A stretch of DNA of 64,000 nt from Saccharomycopsis fibuligera x Saccharomycopsis cf. fibuligera (taxonomy: Eukaryota > Ascomycota > Saccharomycetes > Ascoideales > Saccharomycopsidaceae), in assembly GCA_001936135.1 (NCBI GenBank), contig CP012817.1, positions 930,001-994,000 of the forward strand, read 5' to 3'. Shown here piece after piece: positions 12,501 to 22,900 of the stretch. A model generated the notes under the pieces. It made no database searches, had not been told where the DNA came from, and worked only from the letters and a program-made list of their open reading frames with translations. Each line of letters begins with the position of its first letter. Position 1 is the stretch's first letter. The position numbers and the translations under genes are program-made.

Positions 12501-13427
12501 GAAGTCATTGGCAGTGATGGGAAAACATACTCTTTGCTCTTTAAGTTGAATGATGATTTACGTAAAGATGCAAAATTCATGGACTTGACCAGCATGATTG
12601 ATCATCTTTTGCAAAGAAATTATGAGTCAAAAAAAAGAAATCTCCATATCAATACATTTGCGGTAGTTCCACTTAATGAATCGTATGGCATTATTGAATG
12701 GGTTCAAAATCACGTCACTACAAAAAGCATTTTGGACAAAAAGTATGAAGGTAAAGAACCTCTTTTGCATATTAAAAAACAATATGATGCAAAGAAGACA
12801 CTTAGTGAAAAGCTAGCTTTTTTCAAGTATTTGCTCAAATATTTTAAGCCAGTATTGTACAGTTGGTTCATTGAGTATTTTCCTACTCCTAGCGCTTGGT
12901 ATGCTAGCAGAAATGCTTTTGTTCGAACTTCAGCAGTTATGTCCATGGTGGGCTATGTCTTAGGGGTAGGTGATAGACACGGTGAAAATATTCTTATTTC
13001 CCAAACCAATGGTGATGTATTACATGTTGATTTTGACTGTTTGTTTGAAAAAGGATTGATTTTAAGAATTCCTGAAAGAGTGCCGTTTAGATTAACCCAT
13101 AATATTGTTGATGCTTGCGGTATCAGCGGTGTAGAGGGCACATTTAGACAATCTTCAGAAGTCACGATGCAGTTACTCCGAGGCAATGAAGCAATTCTTT
13201 TAAATATTTTGGAAGCTTTTATTCATGATCCTATAATGGAATGGAAAAACAGTAAACTAGGATCACCGGAAACTACCCTTGCTAAAATCAGGGCTAAAAT
13301 CAGGGGTATACTTGAAAAAGAAGCATTACCTATGAGTACATCTGGTCAAGTAAATTATTTGATTCAAGAAGCTACTTCCAGTGAACACTTGTGCCAAATG
13401 TATTTTGGTTGGCTCCCTTTTTGGTAA
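6153..13427 (+). CDS. MEC1: Mec1, ATR-family checkpoint kinase
   Basis: A 2424-residue PI3K-related kinase. It is the DNA-damage and replication-stress checkpoint kinase that, with its Ddc2 partner, senses RPA-coated single-stranded DNA. Most of the length is helical HEAT-repeat sequence, followed by a FAT region and the kinase domain. The catalytic loop reads GDRHGEN (Asp at residue 2274) and the metal-binding motif reads HVDFD (first Asp at 2293). That spacing of 19 matches the known Mec1 catalytic pair. The protein ends in a FATC tail closing with QMYFGWLPFW, which is diagnostic of Mec1/ATR and not Tel1. The kinase region (WYASRNAFVRTSAVMSMVGY) is intact. A 17-Gln run occupies residues 111-127. 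No intron is apparent. The start is the first ATG in a frame with family-like N-terminal sequence. Confidence 0.95.
6483..6533 (+). repeat. (CAA)16-CAG microsatellite coding polyglutamine in MEC1
   Basis: Sixteen consecutive CAA codons followed by CAG code for 17 glutamines near the N-terminus of Mec1. The nearly pure codon run suggests recent slippage, so its length is probably polymorphic. Confidence 0.9.
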
Positions 13428-13832
13428 GGAAACTTGCCAATTCCTATAGCAAGTCATTTTTCACCTGTATTATATTTTAGTTTTTCAAAAATTCTTTAAA
13501 AAAATATGCAATTTGTGTTGCTGCTGTTATGCCAGCTGAGATTATCCGTAGTCTGTTATTCTTGTTTCTGTCACTGCATTATAGTGTGCTTTTTGCTTAC
13601 TGTTTAGGATCCGCTAGATGCTGGAGATATGCATAATGCGCAAAACATCTTTACACCAGCGTATCGTCAAAAAAAACTGTGAACTAAAAAGAAAAAAAAA
13701 ATATTTTTCAGTACATTGATACGTTATATAAGTATTACGGAGCAATTGGCCAATATATATATTCATTAGTTTAGTTACCCAAGGCTTTTACAATCGAGTT
13801 ATCTTGACACAAATCACAATCACACTACAATA
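13428..13832 (+). promoter_or_regulatory. MEC1 3' flank and MRPL7 promoter
   Basis: This 405-base AT-rich gap contains a TATATAAG box at 13725-13732, about 100 bases upstream of the MRPL7 ATG. Nothing else was recognised. Confidence 0.5.
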
Positions 13833-14729
13833 ATGAAGGCCTGGAACGCAGCAGCAGCAGGAGCTCGTGCATTTTCGTCATCAGCCATAGCGAGTGGTAG
13901 ACCAGGGGCCTCCATAAAAGCACCGGTGCATCATACCGTGAAGATAGACAAGACGGTTTTGTCTCCTAGATTCCCAGAGTTGAAGTTACCAAAAAATGAT
14001 ATCAGATCACCAAAATTCAAGCCAGTCAACGTTGCGCCGGACCGTTTAAAACAGCACTACTTGAACGTGCTCAAATCGGATATGTTGTATGTGAACTATG
14101 AGCATGATGCTCCAGAGAAAATTATTGGAGAAAAAAGAAGAGCATGGGATGGTACTTCTCCATTTCATATTAATAGAGGTTTGAAAAAACCAAGAGGATT
14201 TGTTAATCAGCAACCTGATGTTAAAAAGATCACTAATAAGAATGTGCCTGAGTTGTCGTCCATACATGTGAACTGTTACGCTGCTAGTGCTTCTGAATTT
14301 CCACACCATGCAATCAGTGCTATGCTTCAAGTGCAGCAGATAACTGGGGAAAAGCCAAGAGCAATATACTCTAAGAGCGATGTCTTGGAATGGAAATTGA
14401 GAAGATCTAGAAGAGTGGGCGGTAAAGTTGAGTTGAAAGGTAAGCCAATGCATGATTTCCTTTTGACCTTGACAGAGTTGGTGTTGCCAAAGATTCCTGA
14501 ATTTAAAGGTTTGAAAAATCAAAGCGGTGATCATTATGGTAACTTGGCCTTTGGTTTGACCAATGAGCAAGTTAAGCTTTTCCCAGAAATTTCATCTAAC
14601 CAAGATTTATGGCCAAAGACTTTTGGTATACACATTATTTTCAATACTACTGCTCAAAAAGATTCACAGGCAAAGACTTTATTGAGCGCTTTTAATTTGC
14701 CATTCCACGGCACTGAAAGACACGAATAA
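13833..14729 (+). CDS. MRPL7: Mitochondrial ribosomal protein uL5m
   Basis: A 298-residue uL5-family protein of the mitochondrial large ribosomal subunit. The first ~25 residues (MKAWNAAAAGARAFSSSAIA) are Ala/Ser-rich with scattered Arg and no acids, as in a mitochondrial targeting sequence. The L5 domain follows in order: SSIHVNCYAAS with AMLQVQQITGEKPRAIYSKS (strand-helix start), RRVGGKVELKGKPMHDFLL, then LVLPKIPEFKGL and the C-terminal FGIHIIFNTTAQKD. These match the uL5 hallmarks (RxGxxVxLxGxxMxxFL and LPxIxxFxGL). Length fits yeast Mrpl7. It is convergent with GLE1, only 137 bases away. Confidence 0.93.
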   Translation: MKAWNAAAAGARAFSSSAIASGRPGASIKAPVHHTVKIDKTVLSPRFPELKLPKNDIRSPKFKPVNVAPDRLKQHYLNVLKSDMLYVNYEHDAPEKIIGEKRRAWDGTSPFHINRGLKKPRGFVNQQPDVKKITNKNVPELSSIHVNCYAASASEFPHHAISAMLQVQQITGEKPRAIYSKSDVLEWKLRRSRRVGGKVELKGKPMHDFLLTLTELVLPKIPEFKGLKNQSGDHYGNLAFGLTNEQVKLFPEISSNQDLWPKTFGIHIIFNTTAQKDSQAKTLLSAFNLPFHGTERHE

Positions 14730-14866
14730 ATTTTTTTGTTTCCAAATAACTATTTATTCGTTTACAACTACTATTTCACTTCTTTTTTCCTATTCAACGA
14801 TATTTTTGTAAATAGAAAATAAAGCATTGTACATTTAACTAGTTTCATAAGTATGAGCAGTTTCTA

Positions 14867-16900
14867 TTATGGCTCCATAGGATCCAACGAGCTAAGCTTC
14901 CCAGTATTTCTCCATTCTTCGCCCAAGGCAATTAATTTAACCGCTGCTGTAAAATCTTTACCAGTAAACCCTTGTGTGTAATCAGTAAATAAATAAGCTA
15001 ATAATTTCGAGCCTTGATTTCCGTACGCTTGAAGAAACTGACTGCCTGCCGCTTGAACCCAGTTACAAAGTAAATAAAAATGGGCGTTCGTAATCAATGA
15101 TCTATCGACATTCAAGAGCCGTGAAACCATGATCCAAGATTTGGAAATGCCTAGTGGCTGGACTAGTTGCTGCTGAGGAACCCCTAATCTTTCCACAACT
15201 GCTTGATTGTCACCAAGTTTAACTGTAGACATTAGTGACCAAAGAGTGAATGTGCCACCAAGTCTTTCAGCGTAGTTCGTATCAGCTTCGAATGTTTTGT
15301 TGACAGCGTTTTTGTTAGTATACTTCCATCCCATTCTTATTCTACCTTCAACAGTATCTATTGAGCAGGTGTACCCAAGTATAAATGGACACTTTTTCAT
15401 AAATTTGGCAAAAAGAATTTCTTTCAAATGTGGGTATCTGACCAATACATATACTACAAGTCGAGACAAAGGAAGGCCAGCCTTTGAAGAAACAGCAACT
15501 TCTGATTCCGCTTGACTAATAATCAACTTTGTGAAAATGTACAAGATCCATTTATATGCCAAGATGTTGGCCGGATCATTAGAATTTGAAGAGGCAATAG
15601 TTCGCGCTTCTTCAATGATTTGTATTACTTCCAACGTAATTTCATTGAGCTTCGATATACTATTTGTAAGTTGTCCTAATTTTGGATTCAATTTTCTTTT
15701 CAATTTCGACGTTGAGTTTCTCAAATCTTTGTTTTCTGGTTTTTTCATTTCTTCTTTAACATTCACACGATAATTCAAACAAGTTTCGCGATATTTCAAA
15801 AGTTTGGTTTCTATCTTACTTTGTGAAGAAAATGCCATGTCATTGTTTTGTCTTTCCTCTGCTTTCTTTTGAGCTTCTTGAGCTGCATTAGCTTCTTTTT
15901 GCTTCTTTTCCTCTTCAGCTTTCTTCTGCTCTTTTTCAGCTTTCTCTCGTTCTTCTTCAGCTTTCTTTTCTGCTAGTATACGCTGGCGTTTCGCTTCTTC
16001 TTGAGCATGTCTCTTTCGCTCTTCCTCCTCTTTACGTTTTCTTTCTGCCTCTTCTTCCCTTCTTTTTCTTTCGGCTGCCTCAGCTTTTCTTTGTTTTTCT
16101 TCTTCCTCTTTACGCTGCCTTTCAATCTCGAGCTGGCGCTGCCTTTCCCTTTCTATCTTTTCGTTTTTGATTTTCTGTAGTTTTGTAACAATCATTTTAG
16201 TCTCATTATCTCTTGCACTGAGTCTACTTGAGATGTTCTGAATTATTTGATTTTTTGCATGTTTGTATTCTTGATCAAGTCTCGAATATTGAGTTTCCGT
16301 TTCTTCGTGATCTTGCTTTTCTTTATCAATAACATAGTCCTGAAACTTGACGTTCCAGTCTTTAGCCTTGGTCTCAAATTGTTGGTTTGTACTAGACAAT
16401 GGATTAGTCGTATCTTGTGACTTTCGCTGCACTATATTAGAAAAGTTGGGTGCATAATAAGCTAAATCTGCTTCATTCTGTATCATTTGTAATCTTTCTC
16501 TAATTCCCTTATCATTGAGGAGATCATTAACTACCGACTTGAACGATTTGTCAAATTTAAGAAGATAAGTATCATCTTTCTTGGTCTTTTGTAATACTCC
16601 TTGACTGCTGTCTCTGGTATTATTGCTTTTTCTACTTATACCTTTATCTTCTGTTCCATATTTTGACAAATCAAATTCTGCTTCATGTTTTGACCGATCA
16701 AATCGCAAGCTTTTATTCGGCGTTGCAGACGCTATGGGCAGCGATGATATCCAATTGTTTATACTGTTGCCAAAGTTTGTTGATTTGAGCGGTGTAGAAA
16801 ACCCATTGACCGGAGGAAATTCTGGAATTGAACTAATTATTGCCTCTGGAGAATTCTCATCAAACTCATAATCATCGTAGTCAAAATCTGCTGAAAACAT
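14867..16900 (-). CDS. GLE1: Gle1, mRNA export factor at the nuclear pore
   Basis: A 677-residue protein. Family knowledge: Gle1 with inositol hexakisphosphate activates the DEAD-box protein Dbp5 on the cytoplasmic face of the nuclear pore to release exported mRNPs, and it also acts in translation. Residues 1-200 are low complexity and acidic at the very start. Residues about 200-355 form a long, strongly charged coiled coil full of Glu/Lys/Arg (EEEEKQRKAEAAERKRREEE-type heptads). The C-terminal ~300 residues are the conserved helical Gle1 domain, recognised by ASNSNDPANILAYKWILYIF, the CPFILGYTCSID stretch, YAERLGGTFTLWS and the C-terminal GKDFTAAVKLIA. The protein is longer than S. cerevisiae Gle1 (538 residues), mostly in the N-terminal half. 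Start is the ATG at 16898-16900. Confidence 0.9.
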   Translation of the reverse strand: MFSADFDYDDYEFDENSPEAIISSIPEFPPVNGFSTPLKSTNFGNSINNWISSLPIASATPNKSLRFDRSKHEAEFDLSKYGTEDKGISRKSNNTRDSSQGVLQKTKKDDTYLLKFDKSFKSVVNDLLNDKGIRERLQMIQNEADLAYYAPNFSNIVQRKSQDTTNPLSSTNQQFETKAKDWNVKFQDYVIDKEKQDHEETETQYSRLDQEYKHAKNQIIQNISSRLSARDNETKMIVTKLQKIKNEKIERERQRQLEIERQRKEEEEKQRKAEAAERKRREEEAERKRKEEEERKRHAQEEAKRQRILAEKKAEEEREKAEKEQKKAEEEKKQKEANAAQEAQKKAEERQNNDMAFSSQSKIETKLLKYRETCLNYRVNVKEEMKKPENKDLRNSTSKLKRKLNPKLGQLTNSISKLNEITLEVIQIIEEARTIASSNSNDPANILAYKWILYIFTKLIISQAESEVAVSSKAGLPLSRLVVYVLVRYPHLKEILFAKFMKKCPFILGYTCSIDTVEGRIRMGWKYTNKNAVNKTFEADTNYAERLGGTFTLWSLMSTVKLGDNQAVVERLGVPQQQLVQPLGISKSWIMVSRLLNVDRSLITNAHFYLLCNWVQAAGSQFLQAYGNQGSKLLAYLFTDYTQGFTGKDFTAAVKLIALGEEWRNTGKLSSLDPMEP

Positions 16901-17454
16901 TACCTACCCTATATCACAATAGTGAGATTTGATATGGGTATCAGTTCACTCTGACCAATATATAACCAATTCGCTCTACATATTTATTTCTGTCTTCGTT
17001 TTTCGAAATTTTTTGATAATAGAGGAGTGCGCATAGCGTAAAGTGGGTACTGCCATATCTGCGGCGCATATATGAACCAAATTGTGAGTACATTCCATTA
17101 CCAATGTCGCGTCTACCCACAAAAATCTCTATTTCATAAACAACGGCCAACCCATATAGAAAAGAAGAGCATTTATGAACAAGAATACACAAGCACAAAA
17201 AATCAAGGCACAAGCATCTAAGAAGTATGTAAAAAGTGATTAAGAAAAAGATAGGGAATATAGACTACATTGCGTTTAGGACTAAAATGCGAAAATAAAT
17301 GGGTGGACAGTAACTGAATGAGAAGAGAAAATAATAATATAATAGCAATGCAATGTAAACCGCGTTAGTGTCATTTACACCAGAAAATCAAATAGTAGAA
17401 GGAAACTTAAAAATTTAAAAATTAGAAAGTTAAAAAAAAAAGTCAAAAGAAAGA
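16901..17454 (-). promoter_or_regulatory. GLE1 upstream region and SIW14 3' flank
   Basis: This is a 554-base AT-rich gap. An open frame at 16941-17213 begins with TTG and resembles nothing known. No gene or clear motif is supported. Confidence 0.4.
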
Positions 17455-18201
17455 TTACCAGCTGATAGGTAACCAATTATTTTTAGATGCAAGGTTAATA
17501 ATTTCGTTATCTTCATATAATTCAATGAACTGTTGGTCCAAAGCTCTAACCTTGGGCTGAGCAAAACGACGGTACTCATCAAAGATCATTGACAATGACC
17601 AATTTTGTAATTTTCTAATACAGCCAACCAAGCATCCAGTTCTATGCTTGCCTCGATTACAGTGTATGAGTAAAGGATGGTTCTCGGGATTTAGCACAAT
17701 CTTGAGAATTTCAGTTATTGACTGCTGTGGAATATTTATGAAAGGTTCCTTATTTCCGGAAATAGGTACTTGATGAAAGTTAATATTATTTTCAATCAAA
17801 AAATCAGCGTTTTCCTTCGGATATGGTTCGGGGATTAATACCACAATTGACTTTAAGCGGAGTCTTTGTAGAAACGCGAAGTTTTCTGGTCTGGGGAAAG
17901 AGGACCGATAAATGAGGCCGGCCACATTGGAAAAGTTTTCGGGTGGTTGAAGAGACGTGAGAGGCTTCGAAATAGCAAGTTTCCTTGTGTTGAAAGAACC
18001 TTCAATGCTTACAGAAGCATTAGCAGTAGTAGAAGCACCAGCGCCAGCACCAGCACCAGTGTCATTGGCAATGTTGCCATCGTTGGATGTGGCATTGGCT
18101 GAGCTATCGAGGCGGAACCCTAGCGGAAGAAGAGGACGGCTAGGGCTATGCTCCGGAGGAGGAGGAGGAGGAGGAGGATGTGAATCTGCCACTGCCTCCA
18201 T
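17455..18201 (-). CDS. SIW14: Siw14-type atypical dual-specificity phosphatase (inositol pyrophosphate phosphatase)
   Basis: A 248-residue member of the plant-and-fungi atypical DSP (PFA-DSP) family. Known members such as yeast Siw14 remove the 5-beta phosphate of inositol pyrophosphates. The catalytic P-loop is HCNRGKHRTG with nucleophile C181 and R187. Before it come the conserved NFSNVAGLIYRSSFPRPENF (90-109) and a Lys-containing VVLIPEPYPKEN. After it, the signature GCIRKLQNWSLSMIFDEYRR and FAQPKVRALDQQFIELY are very close to yeast Siw14. The N-terminal ~70 residues are variable, with eight consecutive prolines (9-16) and a GAGAGA run. All catalytic residues are present. Start is the ATG at 18199-18201. 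Confidence 0.93.
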   Translation of the reverse strand: MEAVADSHPPPPPPPPEHSPSRPLLPLGFRLDSSANATSNDGNIANDTGAGAGAGASTTANASVSIEGSFNTRKLAISKPLTSLQPPENFSNVAGLIYRSSFPRPENFAFLQRLRLKSIVVLIPEPYPKENADFLIENNINFHQVPISGNKEPFINIPQQSITEILKIVLNPENHPLLIHCNRGKHRTGCLVGCIRKLQNWSLSMIFDEYRRFAQPKVRALDQQFIELYEDNEIINLASKNNWLPISW

Positions 18202-19965
18202 TGGAGAGATGCGCCGTTCACTTAGAGAGTGTTTTTGTGTATGTTAGTGGGTAAAGTTTGTAGCGGTGAGCATTCTTTTCTGGGAAACAGCCACCAGTTG
18301 GTGATGGATGATGTTGCAAGCCGTTGATGTTCAACCGTTTTCAATGTTTCTGTTGCTTTCTTTTGTTATTTCCACGCCTCGCTATTTTCCTGTCTTTCTC
18401 GCCTACCCATTCCGGTCAGTATTTTGTGATGATCATGTGATATATCACGTTATTAAACCGTAATTTCGCTTACAGCTTCCATACTGTATAGAATATATGA
18501 GGTTGCAACAACGTCAGGAGACTCTCAGTGTGATAACTATTCTGTACTCCAGACCTAAAGAGTGTCGGATGTACTTTGTATTATTGTGTATATTTTCTTC
18601 TATTTGAATTTCTTTATTTCATCTTTAACAACTAGTCGCAATGGTAACATGTTTCTATAACCAAAGTATTTAGCAATGGTTTACAGCAGAAACATTTCAA
18701 ATAATATTTTCCCTAACTTGATGTTAATGGATTACAATGTGCTTGGTTGGCACTAAGGAAAGTTAATTTCTCCAAACACCTGCGTAGATGGTATCGTTGG
18801 TTGGAGTTGTACGAAAAAGAGTTGGTAATGTTTATTAAGAGAATTATATATTTGCGAATGCTGTGAGGAACTCTCAATCTATATTAGCTAGACTTCAAAA
18901 GCTTTAGTCAAAGAGAACAAATTTAGAGAAAGCAAGGATGCCGTAAGACATTTTTTTTGCCAAATAGAATGAAATGAAATCAAAGGGACTGTATTTTTTT
19001 GGTCCATTTTGTGTTTTTGTAGAAACTTTTTCGCTAATTTGCTCGACAATAAAGGCTTTTTCTTCAAAAATAACAGCATAAGACCATTTAATGGGCCTTA
19101 AGCACTCTTTTATAAAGACGTTTCACCATTCATTCTTATTAGAACTTGTGAATTACATTAGTGAAGTTCGTCTTTCATGCATGTTATATCATATCCGTGC
19201 AGTCGTATCCGTCATCCTTAACCGGCCAACTAAGGAATTCCGTACTACATGTAGCACCGTATACCGTTGAATTTACTGGTCGTTTATCCGGCTCATAGGG
19301 ATCGTTACATGCATGGAAATTCGGATATCAATCAATAGAAAAACCGCACCACCAAAAACCGCCTGTATTTGACGATTATCCGCCAGGCCCATTTTCCTAA
19401 CTTCCCGAACTTCAAAGCAGTTCCCGCTTTTTTGTTAAGTAAAGATATGATATGCTGAAAAAGAATGATATTCTTGCAGTACGCAAATTTTTCCAAGAGC
19501 TCTCGAAGCCTGTTTAAATTTTCATAAGACCGTCTTTTAATCATGTTGCTTAGCTCCTTCTATGACAGCTTTACTGTATCCCAAATTTTGGTGTTTTCTT
19601 TTTCATCCTTCTATTCATTGACACTTATATTTGCTGTTAGCTTGTAGAGCGTAAACGGTTTCTTCACGAAAAGTCTCGTGTTGTGATGCTTGATTAACCC
19701 AACTAACTACTCTACGCATTTTCAAAGACACGAAATTTTGACGTCTTTTAGAAAAAAAAAGGATACACAAGAAAAGTTAAATACAAGATAGAAACGGATC
19801 TGCGGTACCAAAGAACAAACTTGAGATAAAACAGTTAAAAGAATTCTTTCTTCCAAAGAAAATCGTAGCCATTGTTGTTGTAGAGCCTGTGCACTTTATG
19901 AAATTTATTTTTGCAGCTCGACTCGATCGGTCTTACAAAATAAATTTCCTAGATAAGAAAGCCAT
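18202..19965. other. Gene-free gap upstream of SIW14
   Basis: This 1.76 kb gap holds the SIW14 promoter and the SKI2 3' flank. A perfect 12-base palindrome GTGATATATCAC lies at 18437-18448 and overlaps E-box-like CATGTG and CACGTT sequences. Short open frames (for example 18888-19079 and 19332-19544, minus strand) do not look coding. No RNA gene was recognised. Confidence 0.45.
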
Positions 19966-22900
19966 CTAAAGATACAAACTAGCACAAAACACAATATCTC
20001 TTTTGATTTTTTCTTGAGATTCTGACATTTTCGCATGTAATGCTGAATTACCAATAATTGCTGCTGCATTTTTAACTTCACGACAAACTTCATCAAGTCT
20101 AGTGATAACTCTAACGATTGTCCCTTCTGATTCTGGGCTAATTTCCATGATTTTACTAAATGACATTCCTCTAGCCCATTCGTACACCACGTTCACCAAG
20201 GCAAAACGTTTACGTTCTAAAAAGTCTTCTTCTTCAGCACTTAAACCAACTTGATGTTTCTGGTATGTGGCTAACACTGTGCCCACAATTTCCTTGATGC
20301 GTGTAGCCCCCTTCTCTAATCTTGGAGTCAAAAAAGGATCTTCTTCATCAATATGGGCCCGACCTTCATAAACAAAACATGACAATAACGCAACTATTTC
20401 TTCTGGTTCAAAATCACCCAAAAAGTTATCCAAAATTAACTCAGTGACAATTAATTCCCAGCCGCTGTTCACTTCACAAGCAACCCTACCTTTGAGTAAA
20501 ACATTCAAGTTAAAATCAACAAATTCCAAATCTTTCAAAACTGATAATCTAGATTCGTAATCAGGCAACAATTCCAAATTCTCTCCCGAGATAATTGTTT
20601 GCATATCTCTAAGCTTTTCCTTCAATCTAGCCTTTTGTTCAAGAATATTAAAATTTTTCAAAAATTTTTCATGATGCATTAATTCAAGATACTTTGGATT
20701 TTCGATGATTTCATTGACAATTGCTCGTTTACGTTTTTCCAAACTATGCACCCCAAGAGTCAAAAATCCATCCCAATTCAATTCTTGCCATTCAGTTTGG
20801 TACTTAAGTAATAACCTAAGTTTAGAGCCCACTGATTCGTCATCCTTAGCTAACACGTTTCTTGTAACTAATTCAACATCTTCAAATGGCACTTCAACAC
20901 GCTTAAGTCTGCCATTAAATTCTATTGATGGCAAGTTTAAAGCATTAATAAATCCAGGAATCATTGATAGATACGGTATACCGCTGTAATTTTTTTCATG
21001 GAACGATTCCTTTTTGTCGCCCATGTTGAACTGCAACACCGTTAATGATTTGTTGTTTGCTTGGACAATAAATGCTGGTCTAGCTTTGCTATTTTTATCA
21101 CGGAAGACAATTAATCTACCACCGGACAATTTCTTTCTCATAATTGGGTTTTCCGCAGCAGATTCAAGAATCTCTCTAATAAGCAATTTATATTCTGTAA
21201 ATTTGGAGTGCAAATCTTGAAGTAATAAAGACTCAGTTTCATCAAAATCTTGATCATCAATTCTCAATCCAGTAATTTTTGTCTCCAACTTTTTAGCATT
21301 TTCCATATGGTCGGACATCATCAGCTGTGATGAATTCTCTCCAAAAGAATGCTTGATCATTTCTTCAACTTTCAAAGCTTCAATTCTTAACAAATTCAAA
21401 ATCATATTGTAAGTTAGCCTAAACTGAGACTGCAATTTAGTCGAGGCCCCTAAGGTGACTTCTTTGAATGTTAATGATTCCAATGGTTGATTATATGCCA
21501 TGACAATAACTGTACCAATCTTATCTAAACCTCTTCTACCTGCTCTACCAGACATCTGTGTAAATTCACCAGGAAGCAAGTTTCTAAAACTTTTCCCATC
21601 ATGCTTTCGTAACTCACTAAATATCACAGTTTTAGTAGGCAAGTTCAAACCCATGGCAAACGTTTCAGTAGCAAAAAGTACCTTAACTAATGATTTGGCA
21701 AAAAGGATCTCGATAATTTCTTTAATGATTGGTAATAATCCCCCATGATGCATGGCAATACCTCTTTTTAACATTTCTTTGACTTTTAAGATCTGTGGCA
21801 ATGTACGATCTTCTTTCTTCAATCTGGAAATTGCCCCTTCAATGAAACGGTGAATTTCTGACTTTTCCTTGGCAGTGGTATAGTCAATTGACGATAATGT
21901 TTCCACATATTCTTCACATCTCTTCTTGCTAAAGACGAACACGACAGCAGGTAATAATTCTTGCTTATGCAAATATTGAACTAATTCAATCCAAGTTCTT
22001 TTATTTGGCCCATCACGGTTTATGAATTGCTTTCTTGTGTTACCGTGATTATTTGAGAAACCGCCTCTACCACGAGTCATTGCACCACCGCCACGGCCTC
22101 CAAGGCCACCACCGCGACCGCCTCTACCACCTCTACCACCTCGACCGCCTCTATCACTTTGATTTGGTAAAATCTTAGTAGGCTTTCCTTCTAATTTCGC
22201 CTTGTGTTTCTTGAACCCGTCCTCCAAAAAGTTTCGCTGAGCATCAATAAGTTTGAATAAATCGCCTTTAGCCCAAGCAAAAATCTCCAAAGGAACAGGT
22301 CTTTTTGGAGTGCTAATGACATAGATATCTTTTTGCTTGGTTCTACCAACCCAATTAGCGAATTCATAGGTGTTAGGAACCGTAGCACTTAGCAAAATAA
22401 ATTTAACATGTGGTGGTAACATGATGATAACTTCTTCCCAAACCACTCCTCTATCAACATCATTGACATAATGAACTTCATCAAATATAACAAATTCAAC
22501 ATCTCTGATCAAATCAGCGCCTCTATAAAGCATAGATCTAAGAATTTCCGTGGTCATTATTAAACAATTGGCAGTTGGGTTGATTTGAACATCGCCGGTT
22601 ATTAACCCAACATCAATATCTTCAAAATCTTCTTTAAAATCTCTAAACTTTTGATTAGATAATGCTTTGATTGGGGATGTATAAATGGCCTTTGTCATAT
22701 TTCTATTGGCCATAGAAATTGCATATTCAGCCACAACGGTTTTACCTGCAGATGTATGAGCAGCAACAAACACCGAGTCATTTTGTTCTAAATGGTAGAT
22801 TGCTTCTTTTTGGAACGTATCTAACTCAAAAGGCCAATCTCTAGCCATATTAGGCACCAAATCTCTGAAATTTTCAATGGTATGGTTTAAATCGATCATA

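Noticed and set aside
16941-17213. 90-codon minus-strand frame upstream of GLE1
   Set aside because: It starts with TTG, has low-complexity hydrophobic composition and no family resemblance.
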